A stretch of 64,000 bases of DNA from Centropus unirufus (lineage: Eukaryota; Chordata; Aves; Cuculiformes; Centropidae). The translations under genes were made by a program, and so were the position numbers. Below, piece after piece: positions 39,752 through 52,015 of this stretch. The DNA lies in NCBI GenBank assembly GCA_013397695.1, contig VYZI01000057.1:3091633-3155632 (forward strand). The letters run 5' to 3'. Below the pieces are notes generated by a model. The model was not told the DNA's origin. It did not search any database and worked only from the letters and a program-made list of their open reading frames with translations. Every line of letters begins with the position of its first letter. Position 1 is the stretch's first letter.

Positions 39752-39798
39752 TCACCAGGCTGGAAAAGACCTTGGGGGGCATCGAGCCCGGCCGTCCC
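39752..39798 (-). repeat. Short CR1 tail fragment, minus strand
   Basis: The + strand reads CACCAGGCTGGAAAAGACCT, then a block equivalent to 'ATCATCGAGTCCAACCGT'. This is the reverse complement of a CR1 3' end. It faces the longer CR1 tail ending about 39715, so two CR1 3' ends converge here. The fragment is under 50 bases and merges into the CpG island. Confidence 0.55.
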
Positions 39799-39997
39799 TG
39801 CCTCCCTGCGATTCCCCCCGCTCCCTGCGACCCTTCCCGGGAAGGTTTTTTTTTCCCTGGTGCTCCCCGGCCCCTCCACCCGCCCGGTTCCCCTGGGACG
39901 GAGGGGGGCGGCTCCCTTGGCCGCGAGGGGCGGTTTGGGCCGCCGGGAGGGGCGCGCCCATTGGCCGCGGCCCGTCGCGCGCCGCCCCGGCTCGCGC
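39775..39997 (+). promoter_or_regulatory. FAM13A: Intronic CpG island, candidate internal promoter of FAM13A
   Basis: About 29 CpG dinucleotides occur in roughly 220 bases, in sharp contrast to the CpG-poor intron around it. The visible part holds two GC boxes (GGGGCGG at 39905-39911 and 39927-39933), an inverted CCAAT box (ATTGG at 39960-39964), an AscI-type GGCGCGCC at 39951-39958 and no TATA box, which is the make-up of a housekeeping-type CpG promoter. It is cut off on the right by an assembly gap. Mammalian FAM13A produces short isoforms without the RhoGAP domain from an internal promoter located before the SSQEDERP exon, and this island lies in that intron. Assignment to FAM13A and the + direction is inference; such islands are often bidirectional. 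Confidence 0.7.
39834..39843. promoter_or_regulatory. Palindromic STAT-type motif
   Basis: TTCCCGGGAA is a perfect palindrome fitting TTC-N4-GAA, the spacing preferred by STAT6. It lies at the left side of the CpG island. A ten-base match by eye is weak evidence. Confidence 0.25.
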
Positions 39998-40503
39998 NNN
40001 NNNNNNNNNNNNNNNNNNNNNNNNNNNNNNNNNNNNNNNNNNNNNNNNNNNNNNNNNNNNNNNNNNNNNNNNNNNNNNNNNNNNNNNNNNNNNNNNNNNN
40101 NNNNNNNNNNNNNNNNNNNNNNNNNNNNNNNNNNNNNNNNNNNNNNNNNNNNNNNNNNNNNNNNNNNNNNNNNNNNNNNNNNNNNNNNNNNNNNNNNNNN
40201 NNNNNNNNNNNNNNNNNNNNNNNNNNNNNNNNNNNNNNNNNNNNNNNNNNNNNNNNNNNNNNNNNNNNNNNNNNNNNNNNNNNNNNNNNNNNNNNNNNNN
40301 NNNNNNNNNNNNNNNNNNNNNNNNNNNNNNNNNNNNNNNNNNNNNNNNNNNNNNNNNNNNNNNNNNNNNNNNNNNNNNNNNNNNNNNNNNNNNNNNNNNN
40401 NNNNNNNNNNNNNNNNNNNNNNNNNNNNNNNNNNNNNNNNNNNNNNNNNNNNNNNNNNNNNNNNNNNNNNNNNNNNNNNNNNNNNNNNNNNNNNNNNNNN
40501 NNN
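39998..40503. other. Assembly gap (506 N) inside the CpG island
   Basis: 506 unresolved bases. The left flank is extremely GC-rich (CGCGCGCC-type sequence) and the right flank is a G-rich tandem repeat, both typical causes of sequencing dropout. The core of the CpG island and probably a first exon are missing here. Open frames that cross it are not meaningful. Confidence 1.
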
Positions 40504-40550
40504 TGGCAGGGAGAGCAGGGGATGGCAGGGAGAGCAGGGATAGCTGCAGG
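40504..40550. repeat. Short minisatellite at the gap edge
   Basis: Two tandem copies of a 19-base unit beginning TGGCAGGGAGAGCAGGG follow directly on the gap, and the second runs into unique sequence. More copies may lie in the gap. Confidence 0.75.
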
Positions 40551-43500
40551 CAAGCTGTGGAAATGGTAGGGCACAGCCCCTCTGCAGGGACAGGCGGTGT
40601 ACACAACCCTTTTGTCATTAGTGATGGGGTTTTATAATTGCCTTTTCAGCGCTCAAAAAAGCAGCCCGTGCCTCCTCTAGCTTTCTTTGAACAGCCTGAA
40701 TATTAATCTTTATTTAATCTGCAAATCAGTCATTTAGCGTGCCTTTCCAGCGCTGTGTGGTGCTCTTCCAGCAGAAGCTGCTTGCTTGGATGAAATAATA
40801 ACTGAAATTGCTGCCCCAACTGTTCTGTCTTGATAAAGCTCGAGGTCCTCTGCAGATAGATGTGGGGGAGGCTCTTTCGCAGTAATGCGGTCGCCGGGGT
40901 TCCACGTTGGCTGCAGAGACGCAGAAAGGCAGTTTTAGTGTCTTGAAGAAGTAGTCGTAGGGCATCACTCCTGCTTGAGGGGCCGGCATCACGTAATGTT
41001 GCTCACCTTTCTGTGTTCCCCGGCGTCTGTGGCTGTAGGAGGTCAGAGCAAGTGCTGCCTGTTGGGCTTTTGACTGTTCACCCCAGGCGAAGGCAGGTTT
41101 CACAGGGTAGCTCTGTCTGTACTCTTTGGGGTTTTGTTGCAGAGACTAGCTCTCAGTTAGAAAAGCACTCTGCATTTTAATATTGAAGATTTTTCTTCAA
41201 ACTCCCATTAGTTCAAGCTACACCTTGAGCATGGTACAGAACTGTTTGAGCTTTGCAGTTAGAAAAAAAAAACAAAAAAAAACCCTGCAAAATTCTGGCT
41301 TCTTTTCCATCTCCTTGATCTATTTTTAGGATGTGTATGGTATATTTCTAGCACCTAATTTTCTTTGGACCTAGGGGCTGGCAAGCACAGACTCCAGATC
41401 TCTTTAACAGTAGCGTTTTCCAGGTGGCTCCTTTATTTTCCTGTTCTTCCCCTTGGAGCATTGTCCCTTCTTGGTGCAGTTTTGCCATGGAAGAGGGTCT
41501 TGCTGGCTTTGGGCATTTTTTATTTTTTTTTCAGCTTCAGGAGAGGTGATATTTGGCAATGGTCAGTAACCAGCACAGGTAGCAACGTGCCTGTGGTTCC
41601 TGTGAGGGGCACGGGCTGCTGCTGCTGTTTCAGCTGAGGGCGTGGACAATTTGCAGTGCAGGATTCCTCTTGCTGTGTCTAAAGCAGACTAGCGGCAACA
41701 TCCAGGTGCTCTCACTTGGGGTTCTTCCCAAGGTCAGAGCATTTGTCTTCCTCTCCCAAGAAAGGGAACGGGCTCCCAGTGATAATCACAGTTGGTTCCC
41801 TTCCTGGGCAGATAAACTCCCTCCTGCCTGTGTCCTGCAGGTGTCCTGCTCTGTGCTCTCCTTGGGCCACAAGCTGGCTGTGCTGCCCCAGGAACCCTCC
41901 TGTGCTGATGCAATCCAAATGCATCCCTGTTCGACCAGTGTATAAAACTTGGGAGAGGGAGAAAGGCTCTGTATAAGAAGCTGTGACAATTAAATAGAGT
42001 TTGTCACCGCAGCGCTGAAGTATCTTAGCTATCAGGGTGTCTGTAAGCTGTGAGTCTGCCTTCCTACAAATCATACAACGTGGTTGCATAGTTGCATACA
42101 CGTACGGTATGGAGTCATTATATTCTATATATGGATGTCTGTGGAATGGCACATGATGGGATATGGTGGCCTGCCACAGAGGAGTGACAATGTGACCATC
42201 AGGGTTGTTTTTGATTGCATGGGAAGAGGTGGAAGGTGGTGAGCCCTCCTCTGCAATAAGTGCTGCATTGCCCAAGTACTGTAAAAGGCACCTGTGGATG
42301 TCATGTGGACTGCATTTCTGCTTTTCCTACAGCCTATCCACCGGTAATTGTCTTTGCTATTAATGATAGGCTGACGTTTTTTCTGAACAGCATTAGCTTA
42401 CCTTAGTAACCTGGAGTCCTAGTTAGGGCATTACTAGTGCTGTTAATGTGTGTTTTAATTCATTAGCTCAGTCTATTGCAGACTGAACAAAAGCTGTGCA
42501 AAGCTGAAACCTGTGGCGGCCACCTCTGCACTTGGCTGAAACAAGTCAAGGCAGAGGAAGAGTACAGCCATCACAAATGCTTATAGAAAGTGCATCTGAT
42601 AGGATTAGGGAGCATGAATGATCTATTTCTAACCTGTACAGTCGCCCGTGAGGGCTGTCTGGCTTGCAGTCATCATGGGCATTGTTCGATTTATCTTACT
42701 GCTTTGTTTGCTGGGGCCTTTCACAAATACCAAGTTGTTTAGCTTGAGAAGCCCATTTGCATTCCAGCACATTTTCTTCTTTTTTTGGAATGGCTGCTGT
42801 GTTCTCTTTAACAGATCAGCGAGCCTTTGTGTATGCAACTCTGTAATGTAAATAAGTCCAATCCTTTGGACTTTCTTATCGCTTTCTCTGCAAGGAACTG
42901 GCAGTGCCTGGCAAAGCCCTAGTGAAGTATGTTCAAGAACACGTATGTGAAGCAAAGTATGTAATCTGAGGGAGGAGAGAACTTCTACCTGGTTTTTTGT
43001 TTGCTTGGTTTGGGTTTTGTGGTTTGTTTTTTTTTTTCCAGTGGATGAATGAAGAGAAATTCAAACCTGTAGTTCTCATCTTCCTCAAGTCATAGTCATA
43101 GCCTATTACGAAATGCTACGTGAATTTTTGGCCTTCCAGGTTCACATCTGACCCCCAAAGCTGATGTGCAGGAACCTGTGCAAACTCTTCCTGGGCACCA
43201 CCAGGTGGGCTCTGACTAAAAGAGGAAACTGATATGGAAGTTTTCTGTAGCGTTTGCCTCTGGGGTGTCCACCTGATTAAGCCAGAATATATGAATGTTG
43301 ATCTAAAAACTGGGCTCTTAGATAAGAGTTTGCACACTTCAAATAAAGTTAACAATCCTGAAATCAGAATTTCTGGTTACCTGGTAACAATTCTTCTTAT
43401 AGTGCAACAGGTATGTGTGTGTTATGCAACTTCACACTATTAAATTCTGGGAAGAGGTGAGACTTTGGCTTGTACACTCATCCACCTCTTTCTGACCCAT

Positions 43501-45948
43501 TTTCTAGTTTTATCCAAGTTGAGGACTATTGCCAAACCACAAGCAGAAGAAAAGACATTGGCCTTGTCTTTCATAATAAGCCCCAACTGCTTTCAGAAGT
43601 AAAATGACAAAAGCGAGCTGTTCAACATTGATGTCATTTTATAGCAGACAAACATGTTTGCAATCCAGGAGTACAGTGAGTAGAAAATAATTATACAAAA
43701 TTGTGCTGTCAAGGGTTCCAGGAGATTCAGAAATGTTCATATGAAAGGAAAATTACCCTCTCACTCACAGAAGCATTTAATCAGCAAGAAGTTCTGCTCA
43801 CTTCAGCTTGCCAGGGGATAGCCTGTACCTCCCTGATGTTGCTTTGAACTGGGAGGAGATGGGCAGAAAGGCTTCACTTTATTTACAGTTTATCTTTTTT
43901 TTCCTGTCTCAGCAACCCCCTCTTGCACAGTTATGCCTGTGGACCATGCAGCAAATTCACAATGTGTATGGCTGTGCTGTGTGTTAGTTTTTCCTGGAAT
44001 TAAGACTCCTGTTCTAGGCTTGAGTACTTGCGCCTCAATCTTGGCTGCAGAAAACAGAACAGGAAATAATAAGTGCTCCTCAGATATGCGACAGAGTGAT
44101 CCTCTGTGTTCACCTCAGCTTGTCGCTATGAACTAATATTGATATTTTCAATGCAGAAACTTTGGAAGGCTAATAGGGATCTCTCTGCCCCCCAGAGGGG
44201 TCCCTTTTTACAGCCCCACAGTTACATTGCTGCACGCTGTGATCTTAAGGTGTAGCTTAATTGAGAAACCTTTAGGAAGGACCCTGCTGAAAGACGGGTT
44301 TTGGGGAAGAGAGCAGGATTCTTTGGAGATTAATATTTAAACCAATACCATCCCAACCCCACCCAAGTTATTGGAGGTATTTTGCAGAGTATGTGCGTTC
44401 AGAATAAAGAAGCTGGGTTTTCCACCTAGTATTTTGACACGTGGCTCATTTGGTGAGTAGCAAGCCACAGGCACTTAAGCATGAGCTTAGCTTGGTTTCT
44501 GTGGTAAGCATGGTTAGGTATAAGCGTACCTGCTGTGAAGACTGGAGATAAGAATCAGAGAGGACGTTATGGTTTTGACTGTAAGAGTTATTCTTCAGGC
44601 AAAACACAAATACTTGGATGGAAATAACTCTCACAGATAAATAATTTTTAAATACTTGCAGAAATAAGACACTTGTTTCTATATAGTGTATTCCTCTCCC
44701 TCCCCCTCTGATGAAGGGTATAGAGCAACAGGCATTGCTCAAGAAATGATGGTAAGTGCTGGATTTTAATGACTGTTGTATCACCAGTGTTATCATGCTA
44801 GATTAAATCTATGCTTACTCTTACATCAAGGATGATATTCTTTCTTCTTTTGCATAACATACTTCAATTTTCTTGCTTTATTTGAAAGAAGCAGCTCATA
44901 TTGCGTGCTATTTCTCACTTGCAGAAACATCACGTTTTACCCACTGGTGTGAAGCACAAACTATAAGTAAATCGTTCAACTGAGAAAATAAGTATGCAAT
45001 AAATTTCCATGAGCAGTTTCAATCTGGTATTTGTCGCAAGCTTGAAATAACTTTTATGGGGAAATGACTTGAAAGGAAAAAAAGAAGTGCTGCAAATTTG
45101 TGAATAAGGCAAGAAAATGCAAAAAGCATTACTGTGGCCTCAAAATTGAGGCTTCCTTGAAGCTGTTTTTATAGCTTTGAATGTTCTGTGTCAGTAAGTA
45201 AATAAACAATATTGTTAAGATCCCCTGTATCTGCAAAAACAGCATGATGTTCATTCCAAGGTGGCATGATGTTCTAAACAATAGAGAGAAAAAAAAACAA
45301 GAGATAACTCTGAAGTCTTAACAAGTCACCCAAGCTCAGCCTTACTCTCCCCAAAACCTTCATTAACTTCTGATACGGTTTGTCATTTGACGTCACTGAA
45401 TTTTCAGTGCCTTTTAGGTTGATTGCATTAAAATTGGAAGCAGCAACCTCAGTGCCTCCAGGAAGTATTCTCTCTAAACAAATAACTAATTTCTATTGAA
45501 GTCCAGAGTATCTGTGGTGGAATATAAAGCAAGCCATTTCTTTATCTAACTTTTGAGTCAGAACAAGTAGAGCCTTTGGGAAGACATTAGGAACACATGA
45601 CCTTGGCGGAGCAGCGAGACCTTGCAGTGTCTAGGCTCTTCGTCTCAGGTGCAAAATGTTGGCATTTGAGTAAAAGTACATTTTCATGCTTAAAACAAAA
45701 ACCAACCCAACAAACCCAACTTTAATTATTATTTAATTGGCATAATATCCCATTTTTGGAGGTTCCAGTGCCAGCAAGCCAGGACAGGAGAACTGCTGCG
45801 ACCAGGGTTGTCCATATACCATGTGGAGTATCCCATATGCATGTAAATAAATAGAAAACTCTCAGTTTAAATGGGTGTTTTACAGCTTCAGCTCTGGAAC
45901 AGGCTCAACAGCTCCCTTGTTCTTTCTGAAGAGCATGATGAAATGCCA

Positions 45949-45980
45949 CAAAAAAAAAAAAAAGGAAAAAAAGAGGAAAA
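45949..45980. repeat. A-rich low-complexity run
   Basis: A run of more than ten A followed by an A/G tract. It encodes Lys/Glu-rich peptide only because of its composition. No retrocopied gene body was recognised upstream of it. Confidence 0.7.
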
Positions 45981-48900
45981 GCATCATTGCATATTTGAGA
46001 ATGCAGCGGGTGAATGGTTGCCTGTAACGTTCCTGTTGCAAAAGAGGGAGGCAAAATAATGTAACTGTGGTTCTGTAATGGAAATTTATCACTGAAAAGT
46101 TGGACTTCACCCAAGCTTTCCTATTTCCTTCTCTAGAGACAGAAAGGATACTTTACGTAAATGCTGTAAAATAGCCGTGCCTGAAAATCCCAAGATGTGC
46201 TGAAGTGTAGCTGGTGGGCAGCACTGGTGGGCGTTCCTTCCCATCTGAGAAACGTCGTTAGCTCAGTGGAGGTCCCGTACATAACAATATCACATCTTTA
46301 GCTGTAAATGAGAGTGAACAAGTTTTTTCAGTTTGCCTTGTTTTTGTTTTTAGAGTGAAGGAAGTAAGCAGATACTGAGGCGTTCTTTGGGAGTGTGAGA
46401 AATTGCTCTACCAAGCATTGCATGAAAGAGCTATTCACTTCTGTTTAATCCTTTATCTTAGGGAAGCTATGTCTGTGACTGAGAAGAGAGAGATGTTTTG
46501 TGCTCACCTACTTAGCCAGGTGGATGGTCATTTTATCCCTTCAGTGTTTTCTGGCCATAAAGCAGTTGGACAAAACTTTGAGGGTATTAAGAATACCAAA
46601 AACCACCCAGTTTAGTACAAAACCAGCTTGCCTAATGGATATATTCTTGCTGGGCAAGGCAGGATTTTAGTCTGTGTAGGAGATGCACATGAGAATGACG
46701 TGCCCTTCCATACTGTGGACAGCTGACTTGGTTTGCCAAGTCACTGTGCACATCTGAAGCTTTCCTTTCTTTCCAGAAGGGTCAATATCCCTTTCACCAA
46801 AGAGGAATTCTGCAGCCCAAGTGTAGTACAGCTAAATGTTAAATGTATCTTAATGACAACTAGCATTTTCTTTTGAAAGGACACATGATTAGAAGGGGTT
46901 TCCTAACCGTACAAATCAACCTTTCTGGACAAGGGATTTTAAAAACAAGCAAGCAGTTATTTTTTAGTCAACATAGTTTGAGTGGTAATGACAAAGAATC
47001 CTATGTGGAAGGTTTTAAACCAAATTCTAACCTGTTTATTGTGTAATATCAACTGATGATCGTTCATGATTCTTATCTGATCCATTTTTCTTGCCTGCCT
47101 CTCTCTATTATATACCCAAACTATGGGTTTAGAGGTTTAAAGCTCTGATGTAGTTTTCATTTCATTCATTGAACTCATCTGTGCTTGTGTGTGAAATACG
47201 AGCACATCAGTTTATTACCTTACAACACTAATAACTCATTATTTCATGAAGAATTTTAACCAAAACAGAATCCTTGTGCACAAAGTGGGTGCAGTGGGGG
47301 GAGCTTGGTGGTCTAACATCTAATCTGAAAGGATTGTGAGTTATGTGGAATAGCTGGTTTAAATCTGCTCATAATTTACACAGCTCATCTTCCAGCTTGC
47401 ACTGAGGCACATGAAGTTAGGGAAAGGTGTTTGGGATAAGTTGCTTTTAATCGTGGGGCGTGTATGATGTGTTTTACTTGGATGCAGGAGATCTTTTTAA
47501 ATTTAAAAGATTTTCATGGTTTTCTCAGAAGTTTAGTTTTCATGCTGGTCACCCTGGGGCTTTTCATCCCAGATGTAGCTACTGCTCAGTGCCACACATG
47601 TCAAACTATAAAGCCGTATTGGATGAGAGGTTACGAACGGCTACAATTATTATCAACTATGTGAAATATTGAAACGTGATGATCTAAATTAAGCTGCTAT
47701 TTAGTTGTGGATTTCTCTAGAGCATCTTTCTCCCTTATTGTCAGCTAATGCTGCTAAGTATTTGTTTCTCCTGACTTACTTTGTACGAGTGGATAACGGG
47801 GTTACCTACAGATGTAAAACTTGCTCAGACTTGTGGAGCGCTTGTACTTGCTGTGCAAGGAATGAAATGCAAGAGTTCTCAGAGTCCCTGCTGAATACTA
47901 TTGTTCAGTCTGACCTGTCAAAGCAAACACTCGGAAGAGGAATAGAAGAAATTTATTTGGGCTTTTTCAGTATCATTGTGCTTCTGTGACCTGGAATTTA
48001 GTTACAGACCCTGAGATGAGGAAGGGGTTTTATGATGGAAAAGAAGGTACGTTTGGTGTGGCTTTGACAACTGCCATTTGTACACAAAACAGCATTTGGT
48101 GTTGTCATTTGACATTATATCGATGCACAGAAATCTTGATGGTGCTGTGAACTTTTCTCTACATTAAAAAACATTTTTCTTGTTTTGCGTGTGGCCCTGA
48201 GACTTGTTTGCATTGAGATTGCAAGTACAACTGTTAAGGTAATCAACTGCACAGAGCAAAAAACTTTACCAGCAACTTTCTAACTTTAAAGTAGCCTCTT
48301 TACACTTAAGGAATATACTTTTTTTTGAGTGCTATTTAAAGAGATAGATTATGCATGCAAGCTGAGAGACTGTGCATTGCTGTCATGGGAGGGAGCCTGT
48401 ACCTGGCAGAGGTTCTTACCTGTGCCTCTGTTGCAGCTCATCTTCTGGGAAGGGAAATGATGGGCACTTCCATCTTTCCCTTTGCTTTTCCTAGCCTATC
48501 TCAAAGCTGTTTTAGTTTCTTGCGAACACCTTTCGGGTGATGCTTGCCTCCATTCGCACACAGGCAGCTGTGTTACCTTGCTGCAGGTGGGTGCTCTCGG
48601 CCCGCCTTGTGCTGTTCTGGGTGCTGACCAGGTCTCGGTGGACGACAACAGCAATGTTTGGTGCTGCCACAGCAGCAGCCAACTGTAACTTGCTCAAGCA
48701 GCTGGAGAAGGGCTTGTGGATGTGACAGCAAAGTTTCCCGTAGCAACTGGGCTTGTGGTCGTCTTGGGGAGCTGCTGAAAACCGCCCAGTCACTGCTGTG
48801 TCACGGAGGCAATGTGAGTTTTGGCAGACGGGGCTGATTTCAGAAGTGGCTTCTCTTCCTTCCGGCCCATGGTATTCCATGTATCCCTTGAATCAGTACT

Positions 48901-50699
48901 TTGGGCTTCACACACAATGTGCTGGGAGGTCTTCCCTGTAGATGTCTGTAGTTGTTGCTTTATGAACGTCTGCATACTGTGGTAGTAGTTTTGAAGTGGT
49001 GCAGAGTTAAAACCCTGTGATTTTCTTTCGGCCAGGCTGCCTTGCTCATCCGTCTGCCTGCCTGCCTTCGTGGCCTGAGTCCCTTGCATCCTGCCCCCCT
49101 TCATGAATTTGGCATTCATATTTGTGGATCTGTTGTAACATTGGCTGAGTTCAAAATGGGCCAGACCTGCCTCTGGCTGTATTCAGTGTGAGAGCAGGGT
49201 GCTTCCCTGGCTGCAGGCCAATTGCAGCTCATCTTGCTCTGGGAGCTTCCTGCTGGCTCTGGTGGAAGCTGCAAAAGGTATCTGTGTATTTGGTCTCCTA
49301 GCTACAAAACCCATGGAGATGTTCCTTTCCCCTTTATTCTGTGCTTAGAAAAGCTTTCATAAACCAACAAATAAATCCTTCAAATAAGAGATTAATGGAC
49401 TCAGGCTGGGTTTTCTAAGTTTGTTGAGGCTTGATCTGCTTCACATCCCCGTAGAAGTTGGTCAAGGTTTTGGAGTGATCAAAGGCTTCCAGTGACTTGA
49501 GTTTGAAGCTGAGCTCATGTCACCCAGGGTGTTCTGTATTCTTTCAGCCTCTGAACAAGCTTGGAAGCAATGGGTGCCTTTACAGTGTGGCAGTACCCCA
49601 GGACCTGTTGCTGAGTACCTGTGGCAAACCGCTGAGTGCTGATGCAGCCCCCGGCTGCTGGAAAAGTGGGAAAGCAGCAGGAAAATGCTTGGTTTCCAAT
49701 GCCTCTGGGATGTTATCCTTTCTGGTTTTGTTAAAGTGATTTTTGCAGCTTCCCATCTTTCTGCTGAACTTTGTGTGCTCTTCATCTGATGAAATTAAAA
49801 GTCCTTTGGGGGCTGATTGACCTTGGTGTCATTTCCTGCATACTTAGAAGAAGGCAAATGTCCTGCTCTGGAGTAACAATGCTCAACAGACCTTCAAGGG
49901 CAACGAATTATCTGATTGGAATGACTGGATGAAATTAATTTAAATCCGTTTTTATAGCACCATGGTCTTCAATTGACTTAATGAGTCCACAACACCTTTA
50001 AGTTTCAGCACCCCAGCAGCAAATTCATACCCTCATGCCAGCATAGGCATAATGAGCTGGATCAGGGAACTGGTCAGCCACACACCAGGTAGCTACATTT
50101 GGCCCAGGTCAGCTGGCCACTGAGACACCATTGTGGGAGCAGAGCTCCATGCCAGTCAGTGGCAGCCCCTGATCTCAAGCCTACGGAGATTTCAAGCAGA
50201 GTCAAATCCACTTTCGGCAAAAGCAGTAAAACTTGGGGAATTCATTGCTTCATGCATACCCATGGCCGCTTCTTTGGTTTGTCAAGATATTATGTGGGTT
50301 TTTTCCTCAGCTTTTGCTTTAATAGGCAGGTGGTTTAATTGTGGAACAGCAGACGGCAAAAGGCTTTGGTGGTTTTGCTGGCAAAATACTTTATTGTTGC
50401 TATGGGAATAGTCCTAGCACTGCTGCAGAGCCAAGTAACTCCTGGCTGTCTAGCAGATCTGCTACACCACATTTGTGGACACTGAGGAAGGAGTTGTATT
50501 CTCAGGATTTAAGGAATCTGACTTAGAGCTCTCTTCCATGAGCACAACCAGAGGACAAAATAGATGTGCATGTTACCTCTGTAGCAGGTTTATTGTTTCA
50601 CTTTTATCTCTACTCTTGGGATTATATTTCTGTAAATGAACTGCAAATACAAGACAGGGCTGGGTACTAACTTCGGAAAATATGTTGGTTTTTTTTCAG

Positions 50700-50741
50700 C
50701 TCCCAAGAAGATGAGCGGCCTATGTCACCCTTCTACGTGAG
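50700..50741 (+). CDS. FAM13A: FAM13A internal exon (SSQEDERP exon, 42 bases)
   Basis: A very small exon of 42 bases between TTTTTTTTCAG and AG|GTATTT. Its first base completes a Ser codon begun in the exon at 24912, and it then encodes SQEDERPMSPFYV with AG left over. Human FAM13A has SSQEDERPLSPFYL at this place, so identity is high. In mammals this is the first exon shared by long and short isoforms. The segment is Ser/Pro-rich and probably disordered; an SP dipeptide in it could be a phosphorylation site, which is inference only. Confidence 0.93.
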
Positions 50742-51689
50742 GTATTTACTCAATTGTTTTAATTATTTTTCTGTGTGGGGTTGACCTGTTGGAATGGAAT
50801 GTGGGAAGCAATGCCAAAAGTGTTGAACGGTGTAACCCAACTGAAGATGAAGTTCATAATTATCACTCAGCCAGGGGGGTGAATTAGTCTTCAGAGATAC
50901 AAACTCTTCATTTTTTGTTTGTTTGTTTTTAAAGACGAGGCTCAGGGTTTAATGCCATTCTTGTAAATTCTCAACCAGAAGGCGAACATTGGTCTCCTCT
51001 TTTCTTCAGTTCATTATGTAGCTTAGATGCCCGTCACGAGTAGCTTATAATCTGTGGGCACGGGAGAGCTTTTTGCCACAAGCTTTGAGGACCTGGCAGT
51101 TTGTGCTGTTCAGAAAGAAACCAAGAACCAGCTGGTGAGTCAGCAGCCCGTACAGCGACTGTTCCACTGCTGCAGCCTGGAAAAGCAGGAGAGTGCTTGG
51201 GTCCACAGCGTGCCTGCCTGGAGGGAATGGCACTCATGCTGCATTTAAACAAACTGTGTTTCTTGTTTCGCCAACTGGAGGGCAAAGTCACTGCTTGTAA
51301 AAGTGCCCTAATTCTGTTGACATCAGTGAAGTTTGCTCTGTGTGCCTCAGTAGCAGGCTCAGTTCCAGTGCTTTCATTTATACATAGTGGAAGAGCAGGA
51401 GCCAGAGCAATTAACAGTGAAGGGCTGCAGATGAGGAGGGGCCAGATATTATAATTGGGTTCTTTGATCTCTGTAGAGTTTAAACAAATAAAAAGAAATC
51501 CCCGTGATGCTTTTTGTGAGAGCAGTGATATTTGGAATTCTTACAGTCATCTCTTCAGTTTGTTAATTCTCTTGCATAGCTTGGGGTTTTTCTTAGAGAG
51601 TTTTTCTAACATAAACTAGAGAAAGTGTGCAGAGACTTGCATTAAAACTGTGCAGGAGTGGGAGTCAGTGAACGATTCATGGAATAGCC

Positions 51690-52015
51690 TGGTTGCACGG
51701 TCTTGTCTGCCCTCCTGTTGATCCACCATCACTCCCTGCAATGTGTTTGTCCAAATGTTGCCTAGTCTGTTCTTCAAAAGCTCCAAACTGTCCAAAGACG
51801 TTCTGCCTTTTCCTTTGGGAGATTGTTTCGTTGCTGCATACATTCCCCCGTCACCAGTTCATTTTAAGTCCTCATCCTGCCTTTCCATTGAGAATAGTCC
51901 CCCTCTTTTTTTTTTTCTGGACAGATGTGACCTTCGAGTGATTGTAGACTGTCATTACTTTTCTGCTTGTCTTGCTGCTTGCAACTGTCCTTCCAAGCCC
52001 TTTCATGGATCATGG
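51690..52015 (-). repeat. Ancient CR1-type LINE remnant
   Basis: The + strand follows the reverse complement of an old CR1 in order: TTGCCTAGTCTGTTCTTCAA plus AAGCTCCAA, then a region equivalent to 'CCTTTGGGAGATTGTTTC', TTTTAAGTCCTCATCCTGCC, GAGAATAGTCCCCCTC, GATTGTAGACTGTCATTAC and TTCATGGATCATGG. It is highly diverged. The exact subfamily and both ends are uncertain. Confidence 0.62.

Larger units (their letters stand above)
25082..50699 (+). other. FAM13A: FAM13A large intron
   Basis: A 25.6 kb intron between AG|GTTAGT at 25082 and TTTTTTTTCAG ending at 50699. No conserved coding segment was recognised on either strand. It holds a moderately CpG-rich patch (about 31360-31700), a GC-rich stretch and a long CR1 (about 38630-39715), a CpG island (about 39775-39997), an assembly gap (39998-40503) and a short minisatellite (40504-40550). 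Remaining sequence is AT-rich, unique-looking and without evident genes. I could not see the short-isoform first exon in the readable bases. Confidence 0.85.

Noticed and set aside
39634..40637. Open frames of about 290-330 codons on both strands
   Set aside because: They cross the 506-base gap; the readable parts are CR1 tail and GC-rich promoter-like sequence with no protein family resemblance.
41712..42275. A minus-strand frame of 187 codons, considered as a possible antisense gene near the CpG island
   Set aside because: No conserved motif and unremarkable composition. An antisense lncRNA could still be present, but the sequence alone does not show it.
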